Origin: DAOUAG01 sp034432935
Lineage (GTDB): Bacteria > Chloroflexota > Dehalococcoidia > SM23-28-2 > RBG-16-64-32
Direction: 5' to 3'
Length of the DNA stretch: 64,000 nucleotides
NCBI GenBank assembly: GCA_034432935.1
Contig: DAOUBD010000048.1
Coordinates: 47,611 to 111,610 of the forward strand
Shown: positions 50,418 through 59,329 of the stretch, one piece after another
Layout of the letters: every line of letters starts with the position of its first letter
How positions within the stretch are numbered: the first letter of the stretch is position 1
Translations under genes and position numbers: made by a program
Notes under the pieces: generated by a model
The model's input: the letters and a program-made list of their open reading frames with translations, nothing else
What the model was told of the DNA's origin: nothing
Database searches by the model: none

Positions 50418-51635
50418 ATGATCGGCATAAGCCAGCTATATGCCGGCACGACCAGTCCGGCCGACCCGCTGCGCTACGGTCGGCAGCCTGGCCGGCAGCC
50501 GCCGCATTTGCTCCGATTCTCGGAGGAGCGCAAGCCGGTGGTCGTCTGGAACTGTTCGAGGCGCTGCAACCTGCGCTGCATCCACTGTTATGCAGACTCC
50601 CGCAATCAACGGTACGAGGGGGAGCTCAGCGAAGGAGAAGCCCGCGCCATGATTGAGGACCTGGCTTCCTTCGGGGTGCCAGTCCTCTTGTTCTCGGGTG
50701 GGGAGCCGCTCATGCGCCGCGACGTGCTGGATCTGGCCGCCTATGCGGCGGCCCTGGGCATTCGGCCCGTGATCTCGACCAATGGCACTTTGGTAACCCG
50801 GGCTGTGGCGGAGCGGATCGTGGCTGCCGGCGTGTCATACGTAGGAGTCAGCCTTGACGGCATCGGCGCGACAAACGACTACTTTCGGGGCCGCCAGGGC
50901 GCTTTTGCTCTAGCGCTACAGGGGATACGCAACTGCGTTGCCGCCGGCCAGAGGGTGGGCCTGCGCCTGACGTTGACCCGTCACAACGTGCGTGACCTGC
51001 CGCGCATCTTCGACCTCATCGAGAGGGAGGAGATAGACCGGGCTTGCTTCTACCACCTGGTCTACAGCGGCCGGGGCCGAGGGCTAAAGGGCGATGATCT
51101 CACCCAGGAGGAAACGAGGGCTGCCGTGGACTACATCTGCGAGCGGGCCATGGATTTCCGCATGCGCGGCATCGAGAAGGAGATCCTCACGGTGGACAAC
51201 CACGCCGACGGGGTGTACGTGTATCTCAAGGTCCGTCAACAGGATCCCAAGAGGGCCGAAGAGGTCCTGCAACTTCTGCGTTGGAACGGGGGGAACCGGT
51301 CAGGCAGCGGCATCGCCTGCATCGACAACCTGGGCGAGGTGCACCCTGACCAGTTCTGGTGGGGTTACAGCTTCGGCAACGTGCGGGACCGCCCCTTCAG
51401 CCAGATCTGGAGCGACCTGTCGGACGGCCTCCTAGCTGGTCTGCGGGACCGCAAGCCGCTATTGAAGGGCCGTTGCGGACGCTGCCAGTACCTGGACATC
51501 TGCAACGGCAATTTCCGCGTCCGGGCCTTGGCCATCTACGGCGACCCGTGGGCGCCCGACCCGGCCTGTTATCTCACGGACGAGGAGATCGGGCTAGAGC
51601 CTGCTGGCCGGGCTTCTGCCCCGGGCCGGGTGTAG
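50418..51635 (+). CDS. Radical SAM enzyme of the NirJ/AhbC group (haem d1 or alternative haem synthesis)
   Basis: A 405-residue radical SAM/SPASM protein. The SAM cluster is C50-x3-C54-x2-C57 (CSRRCNLRCIHCYADS), followed by SGGEPL. The C-terminal CGRCQYLDICNGNFRVRA and DPWAPDPACYLTDEEI segments are characteristic of NirJ/AhbC (12,18-didecarboxysirohaem deacetylase or haem d1 side-chain modification). GGAGG precedes the ATG. It lies 22 bases after the decahaem cytochrome. AhbC would imply sirohaem-dependent haem synthesis; NirJ would imply haem d1; no nir genes are seen here, so the choice is open. Confidence 0.85.
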   Translation: MIGISQLYAGTTSPADPLRYGRQPGRQPPHLLRFSEERKPVVVWNCSRRCNLRCIHCYADSRNQRYEGELSEGEARAMIEDLASFGVPVLLFSGGEPLMRRDVLDLAAYAAALGIRPVISTNGTLVTRAVAERIVAAGVSYVGVSLDGIGATNDYFRGRQGAFALALQGIRNCVAAGQRVGLRLTLTRHNVRDLPRIFDLIEREEIDRACFYHLVYSGRGRGLKGDDLTQEETRAAVDYICERAMDFRMRGIEKEILTVDNHADGVYVYLKVRQQDPKRAEEVLQLLRWNGGNRSGSGIACIDNLGEVHPDQFWWGYSFGNVRDRPFSQIWSDLSDGLLAGLRDRKPLLKGRCGRCQYLDICNGNFRVRALAIYGDPWAPDPACYLTDEEIGLEPAGRASAPGRV

Positions 51636-51665
51636 GGAGGACCCCACGCGACGCGTTGGCTTGCG

Positions 51666-52724
51666 CTACGGACCGGCGGCGGGCCGGGCTGGCACCGTGA
51701 CCCGCAAGGTCATGATCCCGTTGATGGCGTCGGTCACCTGAAGCTCATCGCCCGCGATCGAGAGGGCGCCCGGGGCTTCGAACAGCGACCCGGCCTTGGG
51801 GTCGGCCGGGTCCTTCCGGCCGATCATCCCCAGGTAGGCGCCATCGGGGGCGAAGACCTCGATGGCGGCCTGGAGCCCATCACTGACGAACACCCTGCCT
51901 GCCTCATCGACGGCGACGCCCTTGGGCCGGCCCAGGGAGCCCGCCGTATCGGCCAGGTGTCCAAACTCCTGGAGGTAGATGCCTTCCGGCGAGAGTTTCA
52001 CGATGCGTCCGTTAAGGGTGTCGGCCACGTAGATGTTCCCAGTTCTATCCACGGCTATGGCCGCTGGCACGTTGAAGCCATGGCGCCCGCCAGCGCGGGT
52101 GCCAGCGCCCACCGTTGTTAGGACGTGGCCGGCCCTATCCAGGAACAGGATGCGGTGATTATCGGCGTCGGAAACGAGTATGGTGCCATCTGGCTTGACA
52201 GCGATGCCGATGGGGCGTGGAGCAGCTTCGCCCGGCAACGACTCCAGTTGGATCGACCCCTCCAGCCGGCCGGAGCGGTCGAGGATGAGCACTTGCGACG
52301 CCAGGGAGTTGGCCACGAACAGCAAGTTGCCGTCCGTGGCGATGGCCATGGGTTGCGCCAGCCGCAGGCCTGCCTGCGCGTCGAGGATGGCCATGACGTT
52401 GCCGGCCTCATCCATCTCCAGGATGCGGTCGTTGCCGGTGTCTAGGACGAAGATGGAATCGCCCAGGGCAGCTGAGCCAGCGGGCAGGAGCCAGTTGGCG
52501 CCATTCGGCTGAGAAAGGGTTCCGGTGACGGAAGCAGGGAACACCAGCGATGATACCTTGCGGCTGACCGGCACGCCGGTGTTGGTGGCCGAGAAGGGGG
52601 GAAACAGAAGGAATACCCCAGCGGCGCCGACGATTATGAGCGCCGTGAGCAAAGCAGCCCAGGCGCTCAGGTCACCGCCTTTGGATCGATGGTGCCGCCA
52701 GGGGCTGTAGGATGTCCTGTCCAT
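51666..52724 (-). CDS. NHL-repeat beta-propeller protein with membrane anchor
   Basis: A 352-residue protein with a membrane helix (about 20-42) and about six NHL blades between 75 and 345 (for example DSIFVLDTGNDRILEMDEAG, GTILVSDADNHRILFLDRAG, GNIYVADTLNGRIVKL). It is the last gene of the minus-strand operon running from the FeS protein at 57276. It resembles the propellers at 38372 and 53442, so three NHL proteins accompany the cytochromes. Function inferred as scaffold or electron-carrier docking. Confidence 0.85.
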   Translation of the reverse strand: MDRTSYSPWRHHRSKGGDLSAWAALLTALIIVGAAGVFLLFPPFSATNTGVPVSRKVSSLVFPASVTGTLSQPNGANWLLPAGSAALGDSIFVLDTGNDRILEMDEAGNVMAILDAQAGLRLAQPMAIATDGNLLFVANSLASQVLILDRSGRLEGSIQLESLPGEAAPRPIGIAVKPDGTILVSDADNHRILFLDRAGHVLTTVGAGTRAGGRHGFNVPAAIAVDRTGNIYVADTLNGRIVKLSPEGIYLQEFGHLADTAGSLGRPKGVAVDEAGRVFVSDGLQAAIEVFAPDGAYLGMIGRKDPADPKAGSLFEAPGALSIAGDELQVTDAINGIMTLRVTVPARPAAGP

Positions 52725-52743
52725 GTTGGCCTAGCTATTCCTA

Positions 52744-53445
52744 TTACCTTCGAGCATGGCAGTTCTCGCATAGGGCCTGGAAGAAGCCCTGCTCCGGGGC
52801 GAAGAGGACTGTGTTGATGTGGGTGCCCGGTTGGGCCCCATGTGGGCTGTGGCAGGTAAGGCACATGACTAGGTTCCCTGGCCCCGTGCCAGCCGCGTTC
52901 CACAGGCGGGTGCCGCTGAAATCGCCGGCCTTTGGGTCCCAGGTGCTGTCTTTAGGCGCGAGACCAGCGGCGATGGCGTCAACCCCGATGGGATGATCGG
53001 CGGGCCCCGCTCTGAAGTGGCAGTTCCAGCAGAAGTTGGCGCCCCCGGGCAACTTAAGAAAGTTTCCGTAGTCGTCGTCATGGGGGTTATGGCATCGGTC
53101 GCAGTCTTGGCCTTCGACGCCCGGGTTGCGAGGGTGCTCGGAACTTGCAGGATCGAACACGTAGCTCCGCTCCGGCGCGACGGTGCCATCGTGACAGCTA
53201 AAGCACAGGCGTTTCTCCCCGGAGAGCGCTCCAGTGTTCAACTGACCCTGCGGCCATAACAGTTGGCCCGCTGCATCTCGCGGTATGTGGCAGTAGATGC
53301 ACACCGGGGTGCCTGGCGTAGCCACGTCGTGCTTCGTGCCGGCCAGGTCCTTGTGTTCGCCCAACGTAGCGCGGCTACCAGCGAAGAGCACTGCCGCGGC
53401 GGCCATAGCGGCGCCCAGGGTCAGCACCCAGCGCGGGCTCTTCAT
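52744..53445 (-). CDS. Hexahaem c-type cytochrome (doubled CXXCH type)
   Basis: A 233-residue protein with a signal peptide (1-25) and six CxxCH sites at 49, 81, 115, 139, 195 and 226. HNPHDD and HSPHG after the sites are typical of doubled-CXXCH cytochromes. It overlaps the preceding NHL gene by four bases and lies 19 bases before the next NHL gene, so it is likely part of one protein complex with them, the NrfD and the FeS subunit. Confidence 0.9.
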   Translation of the reverse strand: MKSPRWVLTLGAAMAAAAVLFAGSRATLGEHKDLAGTKHDVATPGTPVCIYCHIPRDAAGQLLWPQGQLNTGALSGEKRLCFSCHDGTVAPERSYVFDPASSEHPRNPGVEGQDCDRCHNPHDDDYGNFLKLPGGANFCWNCHFRAGPADHPIGVDAIAAGLAPKDSTWDPKAGDFSGTRLWNAAGTGPGNLVMCLTCHSPHGAQPGTHINTVLFAPEQGFFQALCENCHARR

Positions 53446-55085
53446 GGCGCTCTACCGTTGAAGCTGGGCTGGAAGACCCAGAGGCCCGTTAGCTTGTCGG
53501 CCACGTAAAGCAGATCACCGTCAATGGTTAGATCGTGGGGCATCTCCAACCGCTCATGGCCGATGGAGCCGAGGTAGGCGCCGTCCGGGGCGAAGACCGA
53601 CACAGCCCGTGCTCCTTCGTCGCTCACGAAGATGTGGCCCTCTTTGTCGACCGCCACCGCCGTGGGCCGGGCCAGGCGCCCCTCTCCCAGGGCCCTCAAG
53701 TACACCCCCATGGGGGAGAACTTCTTGACCAGATGGTTGCCGCTGTCGGCCACCAGCAGGTTGCCGTCGCCATCGACTGCTAGGCCCGCCGGGCTGTTGA
53801 GCCCGCCGGGTTCACTGGACGGCGCCCCCGTGCCGATGATGCGTTGGAACTCCCCTTTGCCGTTGAGCAGGATCACCCGGTGATTGGCGGAATCGCTCAG
53901 CCATATCTCTCGGGAGCTGGCGGCAACGATCCCAGCGGGCGCCAGGGGCGATGAGCCCTCTGGCATCAGGGGCCGTATGGCGCCCTTGACCTCCCCGGCC
54001 GAGCTGACTAGGACGATCTGGCCATCGGCGGACAGAACGTAGAGATCATCCTCCAGCGCCGTCATGGCCGGGGCGTTTTTGAGCGACACGCCGCCGTCTC
54101 GCGGATTTTCCAGAATCGGTACCGTCTCCCATTCAGGCGTCACCGCGACTATGCGGCCTTGGGCCGAGTCAAGGATGCGCGGACGGTCCCTGGTTACGAC
54201 GACAGCCGAGGGCGCCAGAACGGATCCTGGTGCCGGCTGGCCATTGGCATCGAACTCGATCGTCTGGACTCGGCGCACCAGGGCTGCTGGTAGCGGCTGG
54301 AGTACCGGCTGCGGTGCGGGCTCCGCCGGCGGCGCCTGGTCTGGCACGACCCCTGACTCTAGGTGCTGGTTTCCGGTGGAGAAGCTTACCTCTTCAGGAG
54401 CGCGAGCCTTGCCCAAAAGCAGTGCGGCAGGCACAGCCGCCAGGACGATAAGGGCCATGAGGGCAACCAGCCCCTGCGCCAGCGGCGCTGGCCTTGCAGG
54501 CCGGGGAGCCGGAACAGGTGCCGGCTGTAGTCCGACCCCCGTCGCCATCGCCGCGCGGATGCCCAGCGCCGTGGTGGCCAGGGCGTAGCCGAGACTGCCC
54601 CAAATAGCCAAGACCGCAAGGCCGACGGCAAAAGGCAACCATCGCCGCACTGATTCCAGGCCGAACTCCGCAGGCTCATATGGCGAGATGGAGTCCACAG
54701 CCTGGAAGTGATATGACGTCTGGGTAGGCCCGTAGTCGGCAGTGCCCGCGAAGCGCACCACCACGGTGTGGTCCCCGTCCCACGTCGGCTGGTAGAGGAT
54801 GGCCGCCGTGCCGCTCATGTCGGAGGTGGCCTCCCCCACCTTCATGAGCCGCTCACCGAAGACGTCAGTCAGTATGTAGAACGTGACCTTGGCGCCGGCC
54901 AGCGGTTGGCCAGCGGCTAGGACCCGGGCGGACAGCACGAGGCTCTCCTGGCCAGGGGCTTTGTCCCCCGGAGGGAGCGGCACCAAGGTAACAGAACCCG
55001 GTCCGTCGGCCCGCACCTGGGCCCCCGTGGGCGCCAGAAGGAGGGCCGCCGCCAAGAGGAGTCCGATAGCCAATGCCCGCGTCAT
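53442..55085 (-). CDS. Large NHL-propeller protein with Ig-like N-terminal domain and membrane helices
   Basis: A 547-residue protein: signal peptide or helix (1-24), an Ig/CNA-like beta domain (about 30-130, with GAKVTFYILTDVFGERLMKVGEATSDMSG), two membrane helices (about 150-170 and 203-226), a proline-rich linker (about 245-270) and an NHL propeller (about 275-545). The helix-linker-propeller layout could tether the propeller to the NrfD subunit, whose gene precedes it with only a stop/start junction (TAG then ATG). The assignment of the Ig domain is tentative. Confidence 0.78.
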   Translation of the reverse strand: MTRALAIGLLLAAALLLAPTGAQVRADGPGSVTLVPLPPGDKAPGQESLVLSARVLAAGQPLAGAKVTFYILTDVFGERLMKVGEATSDMSGTAAILYQPTWDGDHTVVVRFAGTADYGPTQTSYHFQAVDSISPYEPAEFGLESVRRWLPFAVGLAVLAIWGSLGYALATTALGIRAAMATGVGLQPAPVPAPRPARPAPLAQGLVALMALIVLAAVPAALLLGKARAPEEVSFSTGNQHLESGVVPDQAPPAEPAPQPVLQPLPAALVRRVQTIEFDANGQPAPGSVLAPSAVVVTRDRPRILDSAQGRIVAVTPEWETVPILENPRDGGVSLKNAPAMTALEDDLYVLSADGQIVLVSSAGEVKGAIRPLMPEGSSPLAPAGIVAASSREIWLSDSANHRVILLNGKGEFQRIIGTGAPSSEPGGLNSPAGLAVDGDGNLLVADSGNHLVKKFSPMGVYLRALGEGRLARPTAVAVDKEGHIFVSDEGARAVSVFAPDGAYLGSIGHERLEMPHDLTIDGDLLYVADKLTGLWVFQPSFNGRAP

Positions 55086-56462
55086 CTACCGCACCCCGGC
55101 TACTACGGCCTCCCGGGGCGGCTCCTGAGCCCCAGCCTCTGCCTCCTCCATCTCGTAAATCGAGATGATGGGGAAGAGGCGGAAGAAGAGCATCAGAAGG
55201 AGGGGCACGGCGGCAGCGGCCGCCAAAGTTATGGCCACCTCGACCCTGCTGGGCCAGTAGCCGCCCCAACTGGTAGGCATGATCGGCGTGGCCATGGCGG
55301 GCACGACGATCAGGAAGCGCTTCAGCCACATCGCCACCACTACGAGGCCGGAAGCTAAGACGATTCCCGGCACGTTGCGGGTGGCCGGCAGGGAGAGGAG
55401 GGCGATGGGCAGCGCCAGCCCGCCCAGCACGAATCCCCAGAAGAGGGGCGCGTACTTGCCGAGCATCGTCTCTTGCAGCAGGGCCCCGGCGCCCTGGCCC
55501 TCTGAGAAGCCTTCCATCTTGTAGCCCTCCGTCAGGACCTCCGCGAAGAGGAAGTAGGCGTAACCCATGCCCAGGGCCAGCAGGATGTTGGCCAAGTACC
55601 TGAAGTGTTGCTCGCCGATGAACCTTTCGAGATGGTAGGCGTGGCGGAAGGCGGCCACGACGAGGATGACGGTGGCCACTCCGGAGAAGAGGGCGCCCAC
55701 GACGAAGTAGGGCCCGAAGATCGTGCTGTTCCAGCCAGGCCGCACCGTCATCCCGAAAAGCCAGGCCAGCACCGAGTGCACCGACACCGCCAGGGGGATG
55801 ATCACTACGGCTACGAGAGTCATGTTGCGTTCGAGTATGTGCTTTTCGCTCTCGCTGCCGCGCCATCCCATAGAGAGATGCCGGTATATGGCTTGCCGCA
55901 GCCGTCCTGCGGCCGGCCCTAGATGGTCGCGACAGAAGGCGATGTCCGGTATGAGGGGCAGGAAGAGGAAGATGATTGTGGCGGCCATATAGGTGGAGAC
56001 GGCTACTACGTCCCAAAGCACGGGCGAGCCCACCTGTCCATGGAGCATGAGATTAATCATTCGGTCTGGCCGGCCGAGGTCGATAATGGGGAAGAGAGCG
56101 CCGATCATAAGGGTCACCAGGGCCATGGCCTCGGCCATACGGACCATGGGCGCGCGCCACGGCGCGTTGGTGAGGCGCAGGATCGCGGAGGTCACGGCGC
56201 CCCCGTAGCTGAGGCCGATGAAGAACACCATGTCCGCGATGTAGAATCCCCAGGAGACCCGTTGGTTGAGGCCCGTAACGCCCAGGCCGTATCTGAGCTG
56301 TTGGAGAAAGGCGACGCCGCCGGCGGCCACGATCATCGTCAATAGCGCCGCGATGGGCCAGAAGAACGGGCCTGGCGATGTAATGGGCCTCACGGCCGCT
56401 TCATGTAGGCTGTCGTTGTACGGCTCGTCTATCTCGTACACCTTATTCTCCACGCTCCACAT
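55086..56462 (-). CDS. NrfD/PsrC-family quinol-oxidising membrane subunit
   Basis: A 458-residue protein with about ten membrane helices. The family (NrfD, PsrC, ActC) takes electrons from menaquinol or reduces quinone; GFYIADMVFFIGLSYGGAVTSAILR near residues 72-96 matches the quinone-site helix of the ActC/PsrC group. It overlaps the FeS gene by 20 bases, so the two are translationally coupled. Downstream are an NHL, a hexahaem cytochrome and another NHL protein. The set resembles Cbc-type or alternative complex III pieces, but without the pentahaem or Mo subunits. Confidence 0.9.
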   Translation of the reverse strand: MWSVENKVYEIDEPYNDSLHEAAVRPITSPGPFFWPIAALLTMIVAAGGVAFLQQLRYGLGVTGLNQRVSWGFYIADMVFFIGLSYGGAVTSAILRLTNAPWRAPMVRMAEAMALVTLMIGALFPIIDLGRPDRMINLMLHGQVGSPVLWDVVAVSTYMAATIIFLFLPLIPDIAFCRDHLGPAAGRLRQAIYRHLSMGWRGSESEKHILERNMTLVAVVIIPLAVSVHSVLAWLFGMTVRPGWNSTIFGPYFVVGALFSGVATVILVVAAFRHAYHLERFIGEQHFRYLANILLALGMGYAYFLFAEVLTEGYKMEGFSEGQGAGALLQETMLGKYAPLFWGFVLGGLALPIALLSLPATRNVPGIVLASGLVVVAMWLKRFLIVVPAMATPIMPTSWGGYWPSRVEVAITLAAAAAVPLLLMLFFRLFPIISIYEMEEAEAGAQEPPREAVVAGVR

Positions 56463-57276
56463 CCAGGGCCTGGCCGTGGCCCTTCACGTACCACACGCGG
56501 GGGCTGGTGTTCAGCTCCTCCTTATAGCGAAAGGCGTCGTTCTCTTTCAGGTATTGGTACAGGTTGTAGGTCTCGCCGGAGCGGTTGGTCATGACGCCGG
56601 TGGTCAGGTCGGCGATGTATAGGGCGTCCATGCGGCAAGCTTCGACGCAAGCTGGCAGCCTGCCTACCTCCGTGTAGTGCACGCACAGCACGCACTTGCC
56701 GACGGTGCCACGCCGCTGAGGTACTGGGAACTCCGGCATCGGGTTGTCGAAGAGGCTGGGGGGCTTAGGCGGCTCCCAGTAGTTGAAGTAGCGCGCATTG
56801 TAGGGGCAAGCGGCCATGCAGATGCGGCAGCCGATACAGCGATCTTGGTCGACAAGGATCACACCTTCCTCGTTCTTGAAGGTGGCTGCCACCGGGCACA
56901 CCTTGAGGCAGGGCGGGTTCTCGCACTGCATGCAGAGGCGGGGCATGAAGACCTTGTTGCCGTTCTCGTCCTCTACCTCATAGATCTTGATCCATTCGTG
57001 GTCGTTGGGGAGAAAGTGGGTATTCTGGCAGGCGCCCGTGCACTCCTTGCAGCCATCGCAGCGCCGCAGGTCTACCACCACACCCCACTGCCGGCGTTTC
57101 TCTTTCCGAGCCGCCTGGCTATCGCTGGCCCCCCGGGGAAGGCGGGATAGGCCAGCTCCGCCCGCTATCGCCAGGGCCGCCAGCCCTCCCAGTCCTTTCA
57201 GCAGCCTTCGCCGCGAAACCGCCGCTCCGGGCCGTCCTTTGCTACCCAAAAGACCTTCCTCCTGGTGGGGAACCAT
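56443..57276 (-). CDS. Four-cluster ferredoxin subunit with Tat leader (NrfC/PsrB type)
   Basis: A 277-residue iron-sulfur protein. SRRRLLK (residues 21-27) followed by a hydrophobic stretch is a twin-arginine signal, so it is exported folded. Four cysteine groups follow: CDGCKECTGAC, CMQCENPPCLKVCP, CIGCRICMAACP and CVLC...CVEAC, the standard layout of the beta subunits of NrfCD, PsrABC and DmsAB. It passes electrons between the NrfD subunit and a periplasmic partner, probably the hexahaem cytochrome or the NHL proteins. It heads the minus-strand operon; 193 bases upstream hold its promoter region with no recognised element. Confidence 0.92.
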   Translation of the reverse strand: MVPHQEEGLLGSKGRPGAAVSRRRLLKGLGGLAALAIAGGAGLSRLPRGASDSQAARKEKRRQWGVVVDLRRCDGCKECTGACQNTHFLPNDHEWIKIYEVEDENGNKVFMPRLCMQCENPPCLKVCPVAATFKNEEGVILVDQDRCIGCRICMAACPYNARYFNYWEPPKPPSLFDNPMPEFPVPQRRGTVGKCVLCVHYTEVGRLPACVEACRMDALYIADLTTGVMTNRSGETYNLYQYLKENDAFRYKEELNTSPRVWYVKGHGQALDVERGE

Positions 57277-57469
57277 CGGTAGCGCTCCTCTAAGACCAAG
57301 GCTAGCCCGCTATGCGACAGGGGGCACGTGCCGGTGGATAGATATCTGTTATAGGCAAGGACGCGGCCAGGCCCCTTTGGTCTGGCAAGGTTGCGCCCCT
57401 GTGGCCACGGGCCTTTTTGGCGCGGCTCCTTGCTGGTACGATGGATTCGTTTGGGAAAGAGGGCAACGA

Positions 57470-58609
57470 ATGCGCAGGATCGTCGGGAGCGCCGTGGCCG
57501 GGCTGAGCGCCATCGGTTTGGCAGGCGCTGCTACCCTGGCCTACTGGTCGCTCCGGCCCAACCGGGCCCGTGTGGACCCCCGCCTAGTCCTGGAGGTCTG
57601 GCCGGCGGTAGCCGACGGGCGTCATAACTCCAACACCGATCTCACCTTCTGGAACGGGCGCTTCTATCTTGTGCACCAGGCCTCGCGCTATCACATGGGG
57701 CATCCCGCCAGCAGGCTCCTTCTTTGGCGGTCTCGGGACGCTCGCCTCTGGGAGCAGGTGGCGGAGTTCAAGGCGCCGCAGGGGGAATACCGGGACCCGA
57801 AGTTTGCGGCAATAGGCGGCAAGCTCTTCATCTACGCCCTCCCCAACCGTGACTGGTTCGCCGAGCCCTACACCACCGTCTACACCTGGAGCACCGACGG
57901 TGAGACCTGGCATCCAGAGCAAGAGGCTGAGCCGAAGGGTTGGCTGTTCTGGCGCCCCAAGACCCTCGATGATCAGGCCTGGTACGTGCCCGCCTACTGG
58001 CACGAACACGGCAGGTCCATCCTCCTTAGATCCGGCGACGGGCTGCGCTGGGAGAAGGTCTCCCAAATTTACGAGGGGGAGAAGAACGATGAGACGGATA
58101 TGGAGTTCCTGCCTGACGGCAGAATCGTGGCCACCTGCCGTCTGGAGGGCACCGGCAGCGCCTTTGGCGACCCCCGTGCTTCGACGGCCATCGCCGTCGC
58201 GGACCCGCCGTACACATCGTGGCGGGTGACGAAGAGCGCTGTGACCCGCCTGGACGGCCCGTGTCTGTTCCGCCATGGAGGGCGGGTCTTCGCGGTGGGC
58301 CGGCGTCAAGCCAGCTTCGCCCCTAAGACGGGGGAGCTCGGAAGCATCTACACGCGAAAGCGCACCTCCATCTTCTCCGTGCGCGAAGACGGGCTCGACT
58401 GGCTGACGGACTTGCCCAGCGCCGGAGACACCGCCTACGCAGGCGTGGTGATCCGTGGGGATGATCTCTACATCTCGTACTACACGAGCCGGCTGGACCG
58501 GGACTACCCTTGGGCGCTGGGCATGGTACGCCCCAGCGATATCATGATGGCCCGCGTCTCCCTGAGCGCGTTAGCGGCGCTCGCCGGCGCCCCTCCGTCG
58601 GCGCCATGA
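57470..58609 (+). CDS. BNR/sialidase-like beta-propeller protein
   Basis: A 379-residue protein with an N-terminal membrane or signal helix (about 5-25) and a six-bladed propeller fold containing Asp-box-like repeats (TWSTDGETWHPEQE, LLRSGDGLRWEKV, FSVREDGLDWLTD). The Asp boxes are characteristic of sialidases and other BNR proteins, but the catalytic arginine triad, Tyr-Glu pair and Asp of sialidase are not clearly present, so enzymatic activity is doubtful. The ATG at 57470 overrides a much longer frame. It overlaps the next gene by four bases. Confidence 0.75.
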   Translation: MRRIVGSAVAGLSAIGLAGAATLAYWSLRPNRARVDPRLVLEVWPAVADGRHNSNTDLTFWNGRFYLVHQASRYHMGHPASRLLLWRSRDARLWEQVAEFKAPQGEYRDPKFAAIGGKLFIYALPNRDWFAEPYTTVYTWSTDGETWHPEQEAEPKGWLFWRPKTLDDQAWYVPAYWHEHGRSILLRSGDGLRWEKVSQIYEGEKNDETDMEFLPDGRIVATCRLEGTGSAFGDPRASTAIAVADPPYTSWRVTKSAVTRLDGPCLFRHGGRVFAVGRRQASFAPKTGELGSIYTRKRTSIFSVREDGLDWLTDLPSAGDTAYAGVVIRGDDLYISYYTSRLDRDYPWALGMVRPSDIMMARVSLSALAALAGAPPSAP

Positions 58610-59292
58610 AGGAGCCCCTCCCGCACAGCTACCTGGAGAGGTTACGGCAGTTCTCCACGCCCACCATCTGTAACGCCATCGAGACCTTCGGCCTCCGGCA
58701 ACGTACCGAGGGGTTCATGGACTCCAGCATCGCCTGCCGCTTCCCTGAACTGGGGCCCGTCGTGGGCTACGCCGTGACGGCCCGCATCCGCGCTTCGGCG
58801 CCGCCTGCCGGCCGTGAGATCGGCCATCGCGAGCTGTGGGCGGAGATGGAGAAGGTGCCCCGGCCGTGGATCGTGGTCATAGAAGACCTGGACGCCCCTA
58901 ATTTCGTAGGGTCCTACTGGGGCGAGGTGAACGCCAGCGTCTACCGCGCGCTGGGCGCGGTGGCCGCGGTCACCAACGGTGGCGTGCGAGACCTGCCGGA
59001 GGTCCGGGCGCTGCGCTTCCAACTGTTCTCGGCGTGCATCCTCGTCTCCCACGCCTACGTCCATGTGGTGGAGGCCGGCGGCCCAGTGAAGGTTGGCGGG
59101 CTGACGGTACGGCCGGGCGACCTCTTGCATGGGGACCAGCACGGGGTGACCAGCATTCCGTGGGAGGCCGCGCCGGAGCTGGCCGCACGGGCGGAGGCTA
59201 TCGAGGCGGCCGAGCGCAGGCTCATCGACTACGCGCGCTCCCCCGACTGCACCGTCGAGGGCCTGGCCCGCATCTATCCCGAGGTCGACTAG
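58606..59292 (+). CDS. RraA-family protein (aldolase/demethylmenaquinone-methyltransferase-like fold)
   Basis: A 228-residue protein of the RraA/HMG aldolase family. FSTPTICNAIETFG is the N-terminal helix signature, VTNGGVRDLPEV (near residues 122-133) contains the G-x-x-R-D metal/substrate motif, and GDQHGVTSIP is the last conserved block. Members cleave 4-hydroxy-4-methyl-2-oxoglutarate or oxaloacetate-like acids, or bind RNase E; the older methyltransferase name is a misannotation. ATGA overlap with the BNR gene suggests co-expression. Confidence 0.85.
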   Translation: MKEPLPHSYLERLRQFSTPTICNAIETFGLRQRTEGFMDSSIACRFPELGPVVGYAVTARIRASAPPAGREIGHRELWAEMEKVPRPWIVVIEDLDAPNFVGSYWGEVNASVYRALGAVAAVTNGGVRDLPEVRALRFQLFSACILVSHAYVHVVEAGGPVKVGGLTVRPGDLLHGDQHGVTSIPWEAAPELAARAEAIEAAERRLIDYARSPDCTVEGLARIYPEVD

Positions 59293-59329
59293 CGGCCTGG
59301 GCCGCCCCTATGATGTGGACCGAGGACGT

